Source: Winogradskyella sp. (GTDB taxonomy: Bacteria; Bacteroidota; Bacteroidia; Flavobacteriales; Flavobacteriaceae). From it: a DNA stretch of 63,466 nt. Numbering within the stretch: the stretch's first letter is position 1; every line of letters begins with the position of its first letter. A program made the translations under genes and the position numbers. Positions 62,441-63,466 of this stretch are shown piece by piece. Location of the stretch: assembly GCF_025210595.1 (NCBI RefSeq), contig NZ_JAOARH010000067.1, forward strand, positions 1 through 63,466. The letters are read 5' to 3'. A model generated the notes under the pieces. It was not told the DNA's origin. It was given only the letters and a program-made list of their open reading frames with translations, and searched no databases.

Positions 62441-63466
62441 TCGTTTTAAAGAGATAAAACGTCTCAAAAAAAAACACGTTCCTCATCGTTTACATTGGTA
62501 CTTAGAAGAAGATTACTTCTCAGAAGAATTACTTGGCATTTATCGTTCTGAAGTTGAACAATTACGTCGTATCTCTGATGAAGCCTTTTACTTATTTCAG
62601 CGCGCTACCGATAAAATTATTGCAGAAAACAAATTAAGTGAATTAGGAATTCCTTTATCCTTTCATACTTGTATAGAGCATAGCTGGAAAAACAAGAATA
62701 AGCACCCTTTTCTTTACGGACGTTTTGATATTAATGGTGGCTTAAAATCTGATTATGGTCATATTATAGAGTTTAATGCAGATACTTGTAGTACCATTCC
62801 AGAAACACTTTTGTGGCAACCACTACAGCTCGAAAAGTTAAAAGGTAATCCACAAAGTTTTAATACACTTAAATACGATATTAAGGATACACTTTCTAAT
62901 CTTAAACCTTTATTAGGAAAGGACAATCCAACATTCTTAGGAACTTCATTTGGTTATATTGAAGACAAAGAGAATGTAAATTGCATTATAGATATTGCTT
63001 ACGAAGCTGGTTATAAACCGTTTTATTCTGATCTTGAAAATGTGATATTTTCAGATGAAGGTGTTTTTCATCAAATTGGTGACGAGTACGAAGATATTGA
63101 TGTGCTTTTTAAAATGGTGCCTTGGGATTGGATGTTTAATGACGAGCCTGAATTGGCTCAAACGCTTTCAGACCTCATTATAAACGAAAAAGTTGTAATC
63201 TTAAATCCACCTTTTACAGCTATTTGGCAAAACAAAAAATTCTTGGCTTATATTACCAAAAACTTCCCAAATTCAATTTTGGCAGAAACGTATTTAAGCA
63301 AAGAACCAGGTCTATATAGTTATGTTCAAAAACCTGTTTATGGTCGTTTGGGTGAAAACATATCTATAGAAGCTATGGGAAATTCTGAAGCAAAATCTGA
63401 TGGTGATTTTGGCAATCAAGATATGATTTACCAAAAGTATTATCCGTTACAAAAAGATATGGAAAA
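62403..63466 (+). CDS. Glutathionylspermidine synthase-like ATP-grasp protein (YgiC-like), 3' end beyond window
   Basis: ATG at 62403 (MAAENRLDRLEDSRFK), open for 354 codons to the edge. Conserved pieces include HTCIEHSWKNKNKHPFLYGRFD, IIEFNADTCSTIPETLLWQP, VPWDWMF and NPPFTAIWQNKKFLAY, as in the ATP-grasp domain of GspS, YgiC and YjfC. GspS links glutathione to spermidine, and the stand-alone YgiC group has no proven reaction. It overlaps the lipoprotein gene by 38 nt, and spermidine synthase is next door. Confidence 0.86.
   Translation, partial: MAAENRLDRLEDSRFKEIKRLKKKHVPHRLHWYLEEDYFSEELLGIYRSEVEQLRRISDEAFYLFQRATDKIIAENKLSELGIPLSFHTCIEHSWKNKNKHPFLYGRFDINGGLKSDYGHIIEFNADTCSTIPETLLWQPLQLEKLKGNPQSFNTLKYDIKDTLSNLKPLLGKDNPTFLGTSFGYIEDKENVNCIIDIAYEAGYKPFYSDLENVIFSDEGVFHQIGDEYEDIDVLFKMVPWDWMFNDEPELAQTLSDLIINEKVVILNPPFTAIWQNKKFLAYITKNFPNSILAETYLSKEPGLYSYVQKPVYGRLGENISIEAMGNSEAKSDGDFGNQDMIYQKYYPLQKDME

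Noticed and set aside
1-63466. CRISPR array, tRNA, rRNA, transposase or prophage
   Set aside because: No regular direct-repeat array, no cloverleaf with CCA-like end and no transposase-like protein seen on either strand.

Overview
The window looks like chromosomal DNA of a marine-type member of the Flavobacteriaceae (Bacteroidota). The evidence is the AT-rich sequence, the absence of Shine-Dalgarno motifs, promoters of the Bacteroidota type (TTTG-N19-TAnnTTTG), a type IX secretion gene (porQ), an E1 alpha/beta fusion, and many families typical of this group (DUF3822, DUF1835, DUF3841, head-GIN proteins, MuiA-like proteins). The genus cannot be fixed from sequence alone. I see no tRNA, rRNA, insertion sequence, prophage or CRISPR array. 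Most of the window is ordinary core genome, with a few accessory clusters.

Layout. 1-4.6 kb: a met-zincin metalloprotease followed by a cut-off exported protein, then a DUF3817 and MscS pair, then a short region with two tiny ORFs behind an ECF-type promoter. 4.6-15 kb: fused 2-oxoacid dehydrogenase E1, a 2OG-Fe(II) oxygenase, a SUI1/DUF1835/nucleoside-phosphorylase operon, a cytosolic SBP-like protein, ung, a MutS2 homologue without Smr, and a DCC protein. 15-17 kb: a MuiA-like protein carrying a SusC-type plug-proximal domain. 17.2-21.4 kb: a tight five-gene operon (GshB-like ATP-grasp, rhodanese, TerB-like, N-formylglutamate-amidohydrolase-like, DUF1704 zincin). 21.5-30.4 kb: gltP, aroC, an LpxH-like phosphatase, a GlcD-like oxidase, gcvT, an epimerase, a pterin dehydratase and a YebC protein. 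Three copies of a 20-bp palindrome are scattered here, two of them at an identical distance before a start codon. 30.4-36.5 kb: the most accessory part, with an AraC/DUF4345/SDR module, a DUF3841 protein and an acyltransferase. 36.5-39.7 kb: an operon for a Kdo-type sugar (kdsB, HAD phosphatase, kdnB, acyltransferase), probably for 8-amino-Kdo lipid A cores. 39.7-49.2 kb: a RecD-like helicase, rsmD, pdxH, rnz, and pyrB/pyrR. 49.2-57.1 kb: rpsA with a structured leader, LysM proteins, cmk, porQ and lon. 57.2-60.2 kb: an ECF sigma operon with toast-rack type envelope proteins. 60.3 kb to the end: spermidine synthase, a YgiB-like lipoprotein and a glutathionylspermidine-synthase-like ATP-grasp protein, cut at the right edge.

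How it fits together. Two clusters look like poorly characterised amidoligase systems: the 17.2-21.4 kb ATP-grasp/zincin operon and the 60.3 kb polyamine cluster. The ECF sigma gene has its own TGTAAC-N16-CATCTA promoter. A near-identical promoter 53 kb away precedes the tiny ORFs, suggesting a small regulon. Function calls come from reading motifs by eye, and no database search was run.
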